Numbered from the stretch's first letter, positions 46,615 to 57,150 are shown. The stretch is 64,000 nucleotides of DNA from Peptoniphilus phoceensis (GCF_001517665.2 NZ_LN999808.1:1-64000); one strand, 5' to 3'. Notes: generated from the letters alone by a model not told the origin. Translations and numbers: made by a program.

Positions 46615-47787
46615 TTATAGTGATGCCTTATAAATTTCTAAGATATCATCTTTTGTAAGCTCAACTACGCCTTTTATACTTCCACCAGCGTGTCTTGCTG
46701 CAGCTTCTGCCATTTCTTCTAACTTTTCATCATCAATGCCAACTTCTCCAAGAGTCATTGGTATATTCATTTCATCTTCAAAGAATATGTGAAGGCTAGC
46801 AATTGCTTTTTTTGCGTCATTAAATTTATCATCTGTTGCTTTTATGCCAAAGACATTAATTCCAAAATCTCTAATCATGTCAACTGTATCATCATTTAAA
46901 ATGTGTTTTAAAAATCTTGGAGTCAAGATTGCAAGTCCTATGCCGTGAGTTATGTCATAAAAAGCTGAAAGTTCGTGTTCCATTGCGTGAACTGACCAAG
47001 GAGTTGACTTTCCTGTGGAAAGAAGTCCATTGATTGCCCAGCTTGATGCCCACATTATATTTGCCCTTGCATCATAATCTTCTGGATTTTCCATTGCAAT
47101 TGGTCCAAAATGAATACAAGTTTTTAAGATTCCTTCAGCTAACCTATTTTGCATATAAGCTCCATCATTTAGAGTGAAATAATTTTCCATAGTGTGGCTC
47201 ATAATATCAGCAATACCTGCTGCTGTGTGCTTAACATTTACAGAATAAGTTGTTTCTGGGTTTAAGATGGAAAATTTTGGAAGAGTGTAAGCTGATCCAA
47301 ATCCCAACTTTTGATTTGTATCTGGGTTTGTTATAACTCCACCTGCATCCATTTCTGAACCAGTTGCTGATAAAGTCAAAACAGTTCCAATAGGAAGAGC
47401 TTTTTCGATTTTTGCCTTTTTTATCACAATATCCCATGGGTCACAATCGAGGAAAACTGCTCCAGCAACTAATTTAGAAAGATCAATTACAGATCCACCG
47501 CCAACTGCCAAGATAAAATCCAGGTCATTTTCTCTTACGATTTTAACTCCTTCTCTTGCAGATTCAACTCTTGGGTTTGGTTCTATGCCAGAAAGTTCCT
47601 TGTAAAAAATATTATTTTCTTCAAATATTTTTATTATTTCATCGTAAAGTCCAATTTTCTTTATTGAGCCACCGCCATAAGCTAATAGAACTCTTGAACC
47701 ATATTTTTTTATTTCAGATGCCAAATTTTTCATTTGGTCTTTTCCAAAAAGAATTTTCGTGCTTACATTAAAAATAAAATCTTTCAT
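46615..47787 (-). CDS. iron-containing alcohol dehydrogenase (BdhA-like)
   Basis: 390 residues of the group III (iron) alcohol dehydrogenase family. Nucleotide region: FILAVGGGSVIDLSKLVA; iron ligands in GIADIMSHTMENYF (Asp, His) and HAMEHELSAFYDITHGIGLAILTP (two His). The sequence is closest in feel to NADPH-dependent butanol dehydrogenases (YqhD/BdhA), which reduce aldehydes from fermentation or detoxification. It lies 8 bp after an ABC exporter subunit and probably shares its transcript, an unusual partner whose meaning is open. Confidence 0.92.
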   Translation of the reverse strand: MKDFIFNVSTKILFGKDQMKNLASEIKKYGSRVLLAYGGGSIKKIGLYDEIIKIFEENNIFYKELSGIEPNPRVESAREGVKIVRENDLDFILAVGGGSVIDLSKLVAGAVFLDCDPWDIVIKKAKIEKALPIGTVLTLSATGSEMDAGGVITNPDTNQKLGFGSAYTLPKFSILNPETTYSVNVKHTAAGIADIMSHTMENYFTLNDGAYMQNRLAEGILKTCIHFGPIAMENPEDYDARANIMWASSWAINGLLSTGKSTPWSVHAMEHELSAFYDITHGIGLAILTPRFLKHILNDDTVDMIRDFGINVFGIKATDDKFNDAKKAIASLHIFFEDEMNIPMTLGEVGIDDEKLEEMAEAAARHAGGSIKGVVELTKDDILEIYKASL

Positions 47788-47795
47788 ATTTCCTC

Positions 47796-49541
47796 CTAGT
47801 TTTTAAACTGTGAATTGTAAAGTTCTGCATAAACTCCATTTTTTTCAAGTAACTCTTTGTGATTACCCTTTTCAACTATATCGCCCTTATCAAGGACCAA
47901 AATTACATCAGAATTTACAATAGTCGAAAGTCTGTGAGCAATGACAAAATTTGTCCTTTCTTTCAATAGATTTTTCATTGCCTTTTGAATTAAAGCTTCT
48001 GTCCTGGTATCTACTGACGAAGTTGCCTCGTCTAAAATTAAAATCTCCGGATCAGACAAAAGAGCCCTTGCTATTGTAAGAAGTTGTCTTTGTCCTTGAG
48101 AAATATTTGAAGCATCTTCATTTAATACTGTATCATAAGACTTTGGAAGCTTCTCTATAAAGGAGTGACAGTAAGCCTTTTTAGCTGCGTCAATAACTTC
48201 TTCCCTTGTGGCATCTTGTCTGCCATACAAAATATTATCATAAATTGTGCCCCTAAAGAGCCACGAATCTTGCAAGACCATGCCAAAAAGAGATCTCAAA
48301 TTTTTCCTAGACACGTCTTTGATATTTACTCCATTTATATTAATACTACCCTTATCAATATCATAAAACCTCATTAAGAGATTTACAATAGTTGTCTTGC
48401 CAGCTCCAGTGGAACCAACTATGGCAACAGTTTTATTTTTCTTGACATGAAGATTTAAATTATTGATGACAGGATTCCTTTTGTCATAAGAAAAATAAAC
48501 ATTTTTAAAATCAATATCTTCCACAGGTCTTTCTATTTCATCTTTTACAATCTCTTCTTCAGGCTCTTGATCCAAAAATTCAAATACTCTTTCAGCTGCA
48601 GCAATAGATGCCTGAAAAATAGAAGCCATCTCTGCCAGTTGTTCAATGGGGTTTGCAAGTCTTCTTACATATTGGATAACTGCTTGTATATCCCCAACAA
48701 ATAATTTGCCTGACAAAACCAAAAGTCCACCTACAATAGAAAGCATTACATAACCGAGATTTGAAATAAAAGTCATAATCGGCAGCATAATTCCAGTCAT
48801 AAAAGATGCCTTGTAAGATACCTCATATAAATTTTCATTTATTTCCAAAAATTCCTTCTCCGCCCTTTTTTCATAATTAAAAGCCTTAATTAATTCTGAT
48901 CCAGAAAAGTTTTCTTCTACAAATCCAACCATGGATCCTAAACCTTGAGACTTTCTCCTAAAATATCCCTGAGATTTTTTTGAAATAAATTTAGTAGAAA
49001 AATAAGTCATTGGCAAGGTAAATAAAAAGACCAAGGTTAGAGTTGGAGAAATTTTTATCATAACTGTGAAAATTCCAACTATTAATACAATAGACGAAAG
49101 AATAGATGAAATAGTTTGTTGCAAGTTTTTCCCCAAGGTTTCAACGTCATTGGTCATCCTAGACAAGAGATCTCCAGTTTTATTTTTATCATAATAAGAA
49201 GTTGGAATGTACTTTACCTTTTCAGAAATCTCTCTTCTAAATTTTGCAATTAAATCTTGTGTGACATTAACTAAAATTCTTCCCCTAAAAAATTCAAATA
49301 CCCCTTGGAAAAGATAAACAATTCCAAGAATTAGGCAAATCTTTATCACATATTGAAAGTCAATTCTTGTATTCATCTTTAGATTTTCAAAAATCCTTGT
49401 AGTAATATTTCCCATGAGTTTTGGTGAAATTATCTCAAAAATCGAAGATCCAATAGTTAGAAAAATAGAAAGAAATAGGAAAAACTTATAATCTTTGAGA
49501 TAGGATATTATCCTAATTACTGCCTTGTTATTCTTCTTCAT
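47796..49541 (-). CDS. ABC exporter half-transporter (subunit with degenerate signature)
   Basis: 581 residues. Six membrane spans (about 15-300) and a nucleotide-binding domain: Walker A GSTGAGKTT, signature NISQGQRQLL (not LSGGQ), Walker B ILILDEATSSVD with the catalytic Glu, and H-loop AHRLST. The degenerate signature is complementary to the degenerate Walker B of the partner gene. Heterodimeric type IV exporters of the LmrCD, BmrCD and TM287/288 group have exactly this asymmetry. Such pumps export drugs, lipids or peptides. Overlaps the partner by 14 bp. Confidence 0.93.
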   Translation of the reverse strand: MKKNNKAVIRIISYLKDYKFFLFLSIFLTIGSSIFEIISPKLMGNITTRIFENLKMNTRIDFQYVIKICLILGIVYLFQGVFEFFRGRILVNVTQDLIAKFRREISEKVKYIPTSYYDKNKTGDLLSRMTNDVETLGKNLQQTISSILSSIVLIVGIFTVMIKISPTLTLVFLFTLPMTYFSTKFISKKSQGYFRRKSQGLGSMVGFVEENFSGSELIKAFNYEKRAEKEFLEINENLYEVSYKASFMTGIMLPIMTFISNLGYVMLSIVGGLLVLSGKLFVGDIQAVIQYVRRLANPIEQLAEMASIFQASIAAAERVFEFLDQEPEEEIVKDEIERPVEDIDFKNVYFSYDKRNPVINNLNLHVKKNKTVAIVGSTGAGKTTIVNLLMRFYDIDKGSININGVNIKDVSRKNLRSLFGMVLQDSWLFRGTIYDNILYGRQDATREEVIDAAKKAYCHSFIEKLPKSYDTVLNEDASNISQGQRQLLTIARALLSDPEILILDEATSSVDTRTEALIQKAMKNLLKERTNFVIAHRLSTIVNSDVILVLDKGDIVEKGNHKELLEKNGVYAELYNSQFKN

Positions 49542-51240
49542 AAGCTTGCCCCTGACTAATTGCTATTTCTCTATAAACTTCATTTGTCCTCATCAAATCT
49601 TTGTGATTGCCATATCCAGCAACTTGTCCATCTTCTAGGACCAAAATCTTGTCGGCATTTAAAATTGTCGCCACTCTTTGTGCAACTACAATTACAATTT
49701 TATCGTCTAACTTTTTCTTCAAAATCTGTCTAAGTTCGTAATCCGTCTTATAATCTAAAGCAGAAAAAGAATCGTCAAAAATATAAACTGAAGCATCTCT
49801 GGTTAGAGCCCTCGCCATGGCAAGTCTTTGTCTTTGACCACCAGATAGATTTTTTCCTCCTCTTGAAATTTTCTTTTCCAGTGGATTTTCACCTAAAAAT
49901 TCTTCAGCTCTTGCATTTTTAAGAGATTCTAACATTTTATCATCCTCTGCATTTTCCTTTGCATAGGATAAATTTTCAGAAACAGTCTTTGAGAAAAAGA
50001 AATTCTCCTGTGGTACATAAGAAATTTCCTCTCTCACATCATAATTATTTAAAGATTTAATATCAAATCCATTTATGAAAAGTTCACCATCTCCTGGCTC
50101 ATAAAATTGCAACAATAATCTCAAAAGGCTGGATTTTCCAGATCCAGTACCTCCAATAATGCCTAGAGTTTCTCCCTTCTTAACATGAAAATTTATATCT
50201 CTTAAAACTTTCATGCTTGCATCAGGATAGGCAAAGGAAAGATTTTTTGCTTCAATTTCATAAATTTCTTTAGACAAGTTTTCTTCTCCACCAGTTTTTG
50301 TAGATTCGTAGTCTAAAACTTCGTTGATTCTATCCATAGAAGCATAAGTCCTGGGAATAAGTGACAAGAGAAAACTCATCATAATCATTGCAGATAAAAC
50401 TTGAGTGATGTATTGAATAAATGCCATTAAATCTCCTATGCCCATCTCTCTAATATCAATAAGCCTTGCCCCAAAGTAGAGGACAAAAATTATGCCAAAA
50501 TTTAAAATTGTTCCAAGCATAGGTCTAACATTTACAAGAAGTTTATTTACCTTAGTCGCCATTTCTTGATAAGAAATATTTGCCTCATCAAAAATTTCCT
50601 CTTCATATTCATCCTTAGAAAAAGCTCTTATTACACGAAGTCCAGTGAGTCTTCTCCTAAAAAGTTCATTTAACTTATCAAGTCTTTTTTGCAAAATTGG
50701 AAAATAAGGAATTCCCTTTTTAAAAACAAAATAAATTCCAAGACCAATAAAAGGAATAGTTATGGGAAAGACAAGAGAAAGCCTCATGTTAGTGGAAAGT
50801 GCCATAATAAGTCCACCTATAAACATAAGTGGTCCCCTAATAAGAGGTCTAAGTCCCATTAAAACCATTTGCTCCACTTGATTTACATCATCAGTCGTCC
50901 TTGTGATAAGTGATGAAATAGAAAAATGTTCCACATCATCAAAGCTCAGATAATTTATTTTTTTAAATAGTTTGTATCTTAAATCCCTAGAAAAAGCCAT
51001 GGTAGTTTTTGAAGAATGGTAGGCAGCAGAAGCTCTGCACATAACGGTAAAAATAACTACCAAAATCATAAGACCACCAATTTTTAGAACATAATCTGTG
51101 TCACCATAAGCCACACCCTTATCAATGACAAGACTCATAAGCTTTGGAAGAAAAAGTTCCCCAAGAGCATTGCCAAAAGTAAGGAGGATGACCACAATTA
51201 TTCTAATCTTATATTTATTTAATCCTTTATATATACTCAT
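49528..51240 (-). CDS. ABC exporter half-transporter (subunit with degenerate Walker B)
   Basis: 570 residues from the ATG at 51240. Six membrane spans, then Walker A GGTGSGKSS, canonical signature LSGGQRQRLAMARAL, and Walker B VYIFDDSFSALD, where Asp replaces the catalytic Glu; H-loop position AQRVAT has Gln in place of His. The gene product should form the non-hydrolysing site of a heterodimer with the downstream subunit. An in-frame extension to 51267 is rejected, as GGAGG lies between it and the ATG at 51240. First gene of an operon with the partner subunit and the alcohol dehydrogenase. Confidence 0.93.
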   Translation of the reverse strand: MSIYKGLNKYKIRIIVVILLTFGNALGELFLPKLMSLVIDKGVAYGDTDYVLKIGGLMILVVIFTVMCRASAAYHSSKTTMAFSRDLRYKLFKKINYLSFDDVEHFSISSLITRTTDDVNQVEQMVLMGLRPLIRGPLMFIGGLIMALSTNMRLSLVFPITIPFIGLGIYFVFKKGIPYFPILQKRLDKLNELFRRRLTGLRVIRAFSKDEYEEEIFDEANISYQEMATKVNKLLVNVRPMLGTILNFGIIFVLYFGARLIDIREMGIGDLMAFIQYITQVLSAMIMMSFLLSLIPRTYASMDRINEVLDYESTKTGGEENLSKEIYEIEAKNLSFAYPDASMKVLRDINFHVKKGETLGIIGGTGSGKSSLLRLLLQFYEPGDGELFINGFDIKSLNNYDVREEISYVPQENFFFSKTVSENLSYAKENAEDDKMLESLKNARAEEFLGENPLEKKISRGGKNLSGGQRQRLAMARALTRDASVYIFDDSFSALDYKTDYELRQILKKKLDDKIVIVVAQRVATILNADKILVLEDGQVAGYGNHKDLMRTNEVYREIAISQGQAYEEE

Positions 51241-51297
51241 AAATCCTCCATATAAATATTTTAACATATATAGATTTAAAAGAAAATTTACCGAATT

Positions 51298-51324
51298 AAA
51301 AAGAGACTCAAATTAACGAGTCTC
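51298..51324 (-). terminator. terminator of the RraA-containing catabolic operon
   Basis: Perfect GAGACTC/GAGTCTC stem with an eight-base loop, followed by TTTTT on the minus strand. It lies 84 bp after the RraA-like stop codon. Confidence 0.85.
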
Positions 51325-51407
51325 CTAAATATTTTATAAAATTTTTATTATCTTTTTAGCGAATTGTTCCTGAATAAACATTTTCTTACCTACTGTGTAA
51401 TATTATT

Positions 51408-52091
51408 CTATTCTTCTATATATTCCACCCCAATTTCTGTTAATTTATCTTGTAACCAAGGTCTATCATAATTTGCATCTTTTTCTATTATTTCTAAAAG
51501 ATTATCTTCATTTTCTTTGATTTTAATAGCTTTTTTTAACACATCTTTTGCTTCACTAGGCTTTATAACGATAATTCCATCTTGATCACCTACCACTATA
51601 TCTCCTGGACTAACTAATACTCCTCCTATAGAAATAGGAAAATTAATATATCCTGGTCCGTTTTTAAAAGGTCCGTTAGGGGTTTGTGATTTAGCATATA
51701 CCATAAAGTCTTTAAACTTTGATAAGCTATCTACATCTCTTATAGCCCCATCTATTACTATACCCTTAGCTCCTAATTTTTTTATATAACTTATCATAAT
51801 TTCGCCAGTTATTGCTCTGTCTTCATATCCACCTGCATCTATTAATACAACGTCACCTGGTTTCACTAAATCTAATGCTGCGTGAAAAAACAAATTATCA
51901 CCAGCCCCAACTCTAATAGTGAAAGCATTACCAACCATATTCCCTTTATTTATGGCTTTTATTTCACTTGAAATTGCACACATTCTTCCCATAACATCGT
52001 CTATATTAGCGACTGGAATACCTTTAAATTGTTCAAGTACTCTTTTGTCAACCCTCTTAAAATTTTTATTAATCTTATTCAATACTTCCAT
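51408..52091 (-). CDS. RraA-like aldolase/regulator-family protein
   Basis: 227 residues. It belongs to the RraA/HMG-CHA aldolase fold: ANIDDVMGR, AFTIRVGAGDNLFFHAALDLVKPGDVVLIDAGG, LGAKGIVIDGAIRDVDSL, and SIGGVLVSPGDIVVGDQDGIIVI. The GAIRD motif, including the Arg and Asp that bind the metal and substrate in class II pyruvate aldolases of this family, supports an enzymatic role such as 4-hydroxy-4-methyl-2-oxoglutarate-type aldolase or oxaloacetate decarboxylase; the true RraA (RNase E inhibitor) is unlikely, since Firmicutes of this group do not usually carry RNase E. It is the last gene of an operon with two dehydrogenases and an aminotransferase. The substrate is unknown. Confidence 0.85.
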   Translation of the reverse strand: MEVLNKINKNFKRVDKRVLEQFKGIPVANIDDVMGRMCAISSEIKAINKGNMVGNAFTIRVGAGDNLFFHAALDLVKPGDVVLIDAGGYEDRAITGEIMISYIKKLGAKGIVIDGAIRDVDSLSKFKDFMVYAKSQTPNGPFKNGPGYINFPISIGGVLVSPGDIVVGDQDGIIVIKPSEAKDVLKKAIKIKENEDNLLEIIEKDANYDRPWLQDKLTEIGVEYIEE

Positions 52092-52100
52092 TTCACACCT

Positions 52101-53117
52101 CTATTCTAAATTGATATTATCTATAAAATTAATCACTTCTTTATTAGCAATGTATTTAGTATCTAACCTATTTTCTTTACATATTAAAGGTATTAAAGAC
52201 GACACAAGTTTTATCTGTTCCTCTTTTGATCTAGATCCATACGCACCGCTATGTGGATTTAATAAAACATTATCCATTTTTAAAAGAGGACTTTCTTTAC
52301 TTATAGGTTCGCATTCAAATGTATCTAAACCTGCATATCTAATTTGATTGTTTTCTAAGGCCCAAACTAAATCTTCTTCATTTATTATTTGTCCTCTAGC
52401 CGTATTAATTATAATTGAAGTGTCTTTCATCTTTTTAAATGCTTTTTTGTCAAAAATATGATTAGTTTCTTTTGTTAATTTAGAGTGTATTGAAATTATA
52501 TCACTTTTTTCAAGTAACTCAGTAAAAGAAACTGATTCTACATCATATTTTTTCAATGATTCCTTACTAATATAAGGATCGTATACTAGAACATTGGCTC
52601 CAAAACCATTCCTGACTATTTTATATAATTCTTTTCCTGCAGTTCCAAATCCAAATAAACCTAATGTCATCTCTCTTAAATTTGGTGGTAAATAATACTC
52701 ACATTTAGGCCAATAACCTTTTCTAATTTTCCTATCATAGTAATTTACATTTCTTATTAAACCTAATATCATCGCCATAGATAAGTCTGCTAACTCTTCA
52801 GAACAAAAACCAGGTAGATTTAATACAATAACTTTATTTTTTGTAGCTTCTTCTAAATCTATGGAATTTACTCCTATTCCAAATCTTTGTATATATTTGA
52901 GTTTAGGTAATTTCTTTATAACTTTTCCATTTAAAGGTGGGTTCCCAGTAGCAAGAATTGCAGTAGCGTCTTGACATTCAGAAATTATTTCATCTTCACT
53001 ATTCAAATCTTTTAGTTCTAATAAAATTCCATTATCTTCAAAACTAGATCTTATTTTGTCCAGTTCTTTCTCACTTACGCTTCCATAATTTTTATCGATA
53101 ACTATTGCTTTAATCAC
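52101..53117 (-). CDS. D-isomer-specific 2-hydroxyacid dehydrogenase (first)
   Basis: 338 residues from a GTG start at 53117, which stands nine bases after AAGGTG; the longer in-frame start at 53180 overlaps the preceding gene and gives an atypical N-terminus. NAD-binding motif LGLFGFGTAGKEL, substrate and catalytic residues in RGQIINEEDLVWAL (Arg), and the GLDTFECEP...PLLKMDNVLLNPHSGAYG segment (Glu and His). It resembles phosphoglycerate and C-terminal-binding-type dehydrogenases. It would interconvert a 2-keto acid and a D-2-hydroxy acid. Its neighbour is a second enzyme of the same family with limited similarity. Confidence 0.9.
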   Translation of the reverse strand: MIKAIVIDKNYGSVSEKELDKIRSSFEDNGILLELKDLNSEDEIISECQDATAILATGNPPLNGKVIKKLPKLKYIQRFGIGVNSIDLEEATKNKVIVLNLPGFCSEELADLSMAMILGLIRNVNYYDRKIRKGYWPKCEYYLPPNLREMTLGLFGFGTAGKELYKIVRNGFGANVLVYDPYISKESLKKYDVESVSFTELLEKSDIISIHSKLTKETNHIFDKKAFKKMKDTSIIINTARGQIINEEDLVWALENNQIRYAGLDTFECEPISKESPLLKMDNVLLNPHSGAYGSRSKEEQIKLVSSLIPLICKENRLDTKYIANKEVINFIDNINLE

Positions 53118-53154
53118 TTTAACAATCACCTTCTTATATATTTTAACTACTAAA

Positions 53155-54075
53155 TTAGTTTGAAGTATTAAAAAAATCAACTATATTTTCTGCTGACATT
53201 TTAGCAACTCTCACAGATGCTTCAGATGTATTTGGTGCATAATGAGGAGTCACAATAACATTATCATATTTAAACAGTCTGCTGTCAGAATTTAAAGGCT
53301 CTTCTTCAGTAACATCTAAACCTGCTCCTGCGATTTCATTATTTTCTATTGCTTCAATTAAATCATCTTCGTTAATTAATCCACCTCTGCCGCAATTTAT
53401 AATTATGGCTTCAGACTTCATTAGTTTTATCTCTTTTTTAGATATCATATGTTTTGTTTCTTCATTTAAACCTACATGTAATGATATAAAATCACTATTT
53501 TTAAATAAGTACTCTAAATCAGAAACAGAATTGACATAGTTGGGTTTTTGTTTTAAATACGGATCATATACTAAAACATTCATATTAAATCCTTTATATG
53601 CAATACTCCCTACTAAGCTTCCTATATGTCCAAATCCAATTATCCCTATAGTTTTACCATACAACTCCTGAGAGTTAATTAGATTTTTAGCTTTAAAACC
53701 AATTTCTTTATATTTATTTGAAATATATTTAATATTCTTACTTAATGATAGTAATAACGCAAATGTATGCTCTGCTACAGATAATGAATTGGCACCCGGA
53801 GTTGTCGCAACTATAATATTGTTATCTTTAGCAAAATCAACATCAATATTATCTATACCTACTCCATGCTTAGCTATTATTTTAAGTTCATTACATTTGG
53901 ATAGTATTGATTTATCAAGATTTATGACTCTAACAATTGCACCATGAGATTCTTCTAAACTTTTTAACATTTCCTCATAACTTAACTCCCATCCTTTGAT
54001 AACTTTAAAGTTATTACTTTCTAAAATATCTACTGCAACTTCATTTATTTCTTCTGTAATAGTAATTTGTTTCAT
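53155..54075 (-). CDS. D-isomer-specific 2-hydroxyacid dehydrogenase (second)
   Basis: 306 residues. NAD-binding motif IGIIGFGHIGSLVG, then IINCGRGGLINEDDLIEAIENNEIAGAGLDVTEEEP and NVIVTPHYAPNT, with catalytic Arg, Glu and His at the usual sites. Similar to 3-phosphoglycerate dehydrogenase without the regulatory ACT domain. It lies 6 bp after the aminotransferase; with an aminotransferase and a serine-like biosynthesis logic it could oxidise a hydroxy acid to a keto acid for amination, or the reverse in catabolism. Confidence 0.9.
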   Translation of the reverse strand: MKQITITEEINEVAVDILESNNFKVIKGWELSYEEMLKSLEESHGAIVRVINLDKSILSKCNELKIIAKHGVGIDNIDVDFAKDNNIIVATTPGANSLSVAEHTFALLLSLSKNIKYISNKYKEIGFKAKNLINSQELYGKTIGIIGFGHIGSLVGSIAYKGFNMNVLVYDPYLKQKPNYVNSVSDLEYLFKNSDFISLHVGLNEETKHMISKKEIKLMKSEAIIINCGRGGLINEDDLIEAIENNEIAGAGLDVTEEEPLNSDSRLFKYDNVIVTPHYAPNTSEASVRVAKMSAENIVDFFNTSN

Positions 54076-54081
54076 TGTACA

Positions 54082-55266
54082 TCAATCCTTTAACCCTAAT
54101 TTTTCTATGCAATTTTCTATATTTTGTAACCCTTGTTTTATATCATCTAAACTAGCTGCATAAGATAATCGTATGTATTCTTCTCCATTCTTTCCAAATA
54201 CATTTCCAGGAACCACCGCTACATTTGCTTCTTCTAATAAATAATCACAAAATTCTTCACACTTCATTCCAGTTTTACCAATATTTATAAAACAATAAAA
54301 AGCACCCTTAGGCTTAATTAGCTCAAGCTCTTTAATTTTATTTATTCTATCTACTATATAATTCCTTCTTTTTTCATATTCTTTCACCATTTTATCAACT
54401 TCATCTTTTTCGTCAGAAAGTGCTACTACACCTGCATCCTGAACAAAAGAGGTAGCGCACGCAGTATTATGTTGATGTATTTTATTGATCTGTTTAATTA
54501 AATATTCTGGACCTGCAATATATCCTAGTCTCCAACCAGTCATTGAATAAGCTTTTGAAAAACCATTTAATGTAATCGTCCTTTCCAACATTCCATCAAT
54601 ACTAGCTATACTCTTATGTTTAAAATTATCATATGTAATCCTTTCATATATTTCATCTGATATAACAAACAAATCTTTTTCTTTTGCTACTTCTGATAGT
54701 TTCATCAGACAATCTTCATCCAAAACACTTCCAATTGGATTATTCGGATTAATGATTACTATGGCTTTTGTTCTGCTGCTAATCTTAGATTTAAGCTCTT
54801 CAAAATCAATTTGATAATCATTTTTGGCTAACAAAGAATACTGTATAGATTTCGCATCTAAAACTTTTGGTATATTCAGGTAATTTAACCATCCTGGATC
54901 AGGAATCAATACTTCATCACCAGGATTTAATATTGTTAACATTATATCTAGAATAGCTTCAGCTAAACCTGCTGTTACTAAAATATTATTATAATCACAA
55001 TCGATATTATTATGCTCTTTTAGTTTTTTTGCAATTTCTTTTCTTAACTCATCTGTTCCATAATTGGATGTATAAAACACCCTTCCTTCATTTAGACTTT
55101 TTATACATGCATCTTTTATATATTTGGGTGTATCAAAATCCGGTCTCCCCAATTCAAAATGATAAACACGTTTCCCTTCTCTTTCTAATTGTAGAGCTTT
55201 TTCATTTACTTTTCTTATGCCTGATGGTGTTAATTTATCCATTCTTTCTGCTATAATATTTTTCAT
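54082..55266 (-). CDS. class I/II PLP aminotransferase (first)
   Basis: 394 residues of the AspC-like fold-type I family. Substrate and cofactor motifs: FELGRPDFDTP, YTSNYGTDELRKEI, NPNNPIGSVL, DEIYERITYD and the PLP lysine in LNGFSKAYSMTGWRLGY; EYIRLSYA has the carboxylate-binding Arg. It transfers amino groups between a keto acid and an amino acid, with aspartate or alanine as likely donors, but specificity is not readable. First gene of the four-gene run 55266-51408 with spacings of 6 to 37 bp. Confidence 0.9.
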   Translation of the reverse strand: MKNIIAERMDKLTPSGIRKVNEKALQLEREGKRVYHFELGRPDFDTPKYIKDACIKSLNEGRVFYTSNYGTDELRKEIAKKLKEHNNIDCDYNNILVTAGLAEAILDIMLTILNPGDEVLIPDPGWLNYLNIPKVLDAKSIQYSLLAKNDYQIDFEELKSKISSRTKAIVIINPNNPIGSVLDEDCLMKLSEVAKEKDLFVISDEIYERITYDNFKHKSIASIDGMLERTITLNGFSKAYSMTGWRLGYIAGPEYLIKQINKIHQHNTACATSFVQDAGVVALSDEKDEVDKMVKEYEKRRNYIVDRINKIKELELIKPKGAFYCFINIGKTGMKCEEFCDYLLEEANVAVVPGNVFGKNGEEYIRLSYAASLDDIKQGLQNIENCIEKLGLKD

Positions 55267-55427
55267 TATGTTTTCTCCTTTAGTTTTAAATTTGTAATAA
55301 CTTAAATAATTGTCCTATATTTTATTTACAATCTAGACTATTCGTAATTATGTTAAATGATTATATATTTACAAGCATTCTATTTTAAACTCTCATGAAT
55401 TCAATAAATTAAGTCAAAGATTCCATT

Positions 55428-57074
55428 TTATTCCTCTTCAAAAAGCCATGTTGCACCTCTTTCAGCTGGTTCAACTAACCTTCTGTATACTTTAAGCAGT
55501 TTTGTTATCTTCTTTTCTGGAACTTTTAATTTTTTTCTTCTTTCTTCTAACACTTCTTCTGATACTTCTAAATTTATTGTATTATTATTTAAGTTAATTT
55601 CTATAATGTCACCATTTTCAATTAGTGCTATTGGACCTTTTTCATATGCCTCTGGTGATACATGTCCTACACATGGTCCTCTCGTAGCTCCTGAAAATCT
55701 TCCATCTGTTACCATAGCAACAGATTTGTGTAACCCCATTCCAACTAACATAGCTGCTGGTATCGAAAGTTCTCTCATTCCAGGTCCACCTTTCGGTCCC
55801 TCATATCTAATTACTAGAACATCTCCTTTTTTAATGTTGGAATTTTTTAAAGATTCCATGACCTCTTCTTCACTATTAAAAACAACTGCTGGTCCACGAT
55901 GGTAATACATTTGCTTTTCTACACCACTTCTTTTAACGATGGATCCATTAGGTGATAAATTTCCGTATAAAACTGAGAAGCATCCTCTATCTTCAATAGG
56001 ATTGTCAGATAGCTTTATTAAATCTTTATTTTTTATCTTTGCACTTTCTACAATATCTTTGATTTTTCCATTCATTACAGTTTTTGCTTCTAAATGCAAA
56101 TAATCTTTTATAGCATATAGTGTTGCACCAACTCCTCCGGATCTACTGTAGTCCATAAGGTTATATTGAGAAGATGGTTTCCATTTTGCTATTAAAGGAA
56201 TATCTTTTTGAATTCTGTCAAAATCTTTTAAATCCATGTCGACTCCTGCATATTTTGCTATTGAAATTATATGTAGAGCAGCGTTTGTTGAACCGCCTGT
56301 TGCTGAAATATGCATCAAACCATTTTCTATTGAGTTTTTATTTATAAATTCCCTAGCTCTTATGTCATGCTTTACTAACTCTATAATTGTTTCTCCTGCA
56401 TCTCTTGCTTGTTTTTGTTTTCTTGCCGATGCAAATGTTTCAGTTGTTGATCCAAGAGGACACAAACCTATTACTTCTGCAAACACTCCTAATGTATTAG
56501 CTGTTCCATACATAGAACAAGTCCCGCATGAGTTGCATATATTTTCTTTTAAATCTTGAAATTTTTCGTCACTTATTTCACCGCTATTCCATGTCCCAAT
56601 AAGTTCTTTCAGGTCTGGTGTTGAATATGTTTTCTCTTCACTTGTATAAGGTAACATAGCTCCTGCAGTTAGTATTATACTTGGAAGGTTTAGTGCCCCA
56701 GCCGCCATCAACATACCTGGAATAATTTTGTCACAAGAGCCTAAGAAAACTAAACCATCGAACTCATGGCTCCTAACCATTGCTTCAATATTAGATGCTA
56801 TTAGGTCTCTTTGCATTAGAATATAATTCATCCCACGTAACTGTGCAATTCCATCGCAGGGCGCAGGTACATTGAATTCAACAGGTGTTCCTCCTGCTGC
56901 CCATACTCCTTGTTTAACGCTATCTGCTAATTCTCTCAATGGTTTGTGTCCTGGGTTTGCTTCTGTCCAAGAATTTACTATCCCTATTGTTGGTTTAAAT
57001 ATGTCTTTTTCTCTTAATCCAGTTGCACCCATTAAACCATGATAATAAGCTTCATAATTTGTATTACTTTCCAT
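55428..57074 (-). CDS. IlvD/Edd-family dehydratase (probable sugar-acid dehydratase)
   Basis: 548 residues. Family motifs: [45 protein letters not shown], the cluster motif [54 protein letters not shown] and [19 protein letters not shown]. The Cys residues for the iron-sulfur cluster are present. It is either dihydroxy-acid dehydratase of branched-chain synthesis or an aldonic-acid dehydratase. The neighbourhood (GntP permease, aldolase, dehydrogenases) and the CNSCGTC pattern point to the latter, and no other ilv gene is here. Confidence 0.88.
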   Translation of the reverse strand: MESNTNYEAYYHGLMGATGLREKDIFKPTIGIVNSWTEANPGHKPLRELADSVKQGVWAAGGTPVEFNVPAPCDGIAQLRGMNYILMQRDLIASNIEAMVRSHEFDGLVFLGSCDKIIPGMLMAAGALNLPSIILTAGAMLPYTSEEKTYSTPDLKELIGTWNSGEISDEKFQDLKENICNSCGTCSMYGTANTLGVFAEVIGLCPLGSTTETFASARKQKQARDAGETIIELVKHDIRAREFINKNSIENGLMHISATGGSTNAALHIISIAKYAGVDMDLKDFDRIQKDIPLIAKWKPSSQYNLMDYSRSGGVGATLYAIKDYLHLEAKTVMNGKIKDIVESAKIKNKDLIKLSDNPIEDRGCFSVLYGNLSPNGSIVKRSGVEKQMYYHRGPAVVFNSEEEVMESLKNSNIKKGDVLVIRYEGPKGGPGMRELSIPAAMLVGMGLHKSVAMVTDGRFSGATRGPCVGHVSPEAYEKGPIALIENGDIIEINLNNNTINLEVSEEVLEERRKKLKVPEKKITKLLKVYRRLVEPAERGATWLFEEE

Positions 57075-57150
57075 ACTACTTCCTCTTCTTTAAAAACTTT
57101 GACTGTGCTTTGAAATAAACTGATATAATACACTTTATAAACTAGTATCA

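Noticed and set aside
55428-57074. Branched-chain amino acid synthesis ilvD
   Set aside because: No other ilv or leu genes nearby; the cluster contains a sugar-acid type permease, and the cysteine motif looks more like aldonic-acid dehydratases. Kept as an alternative only.
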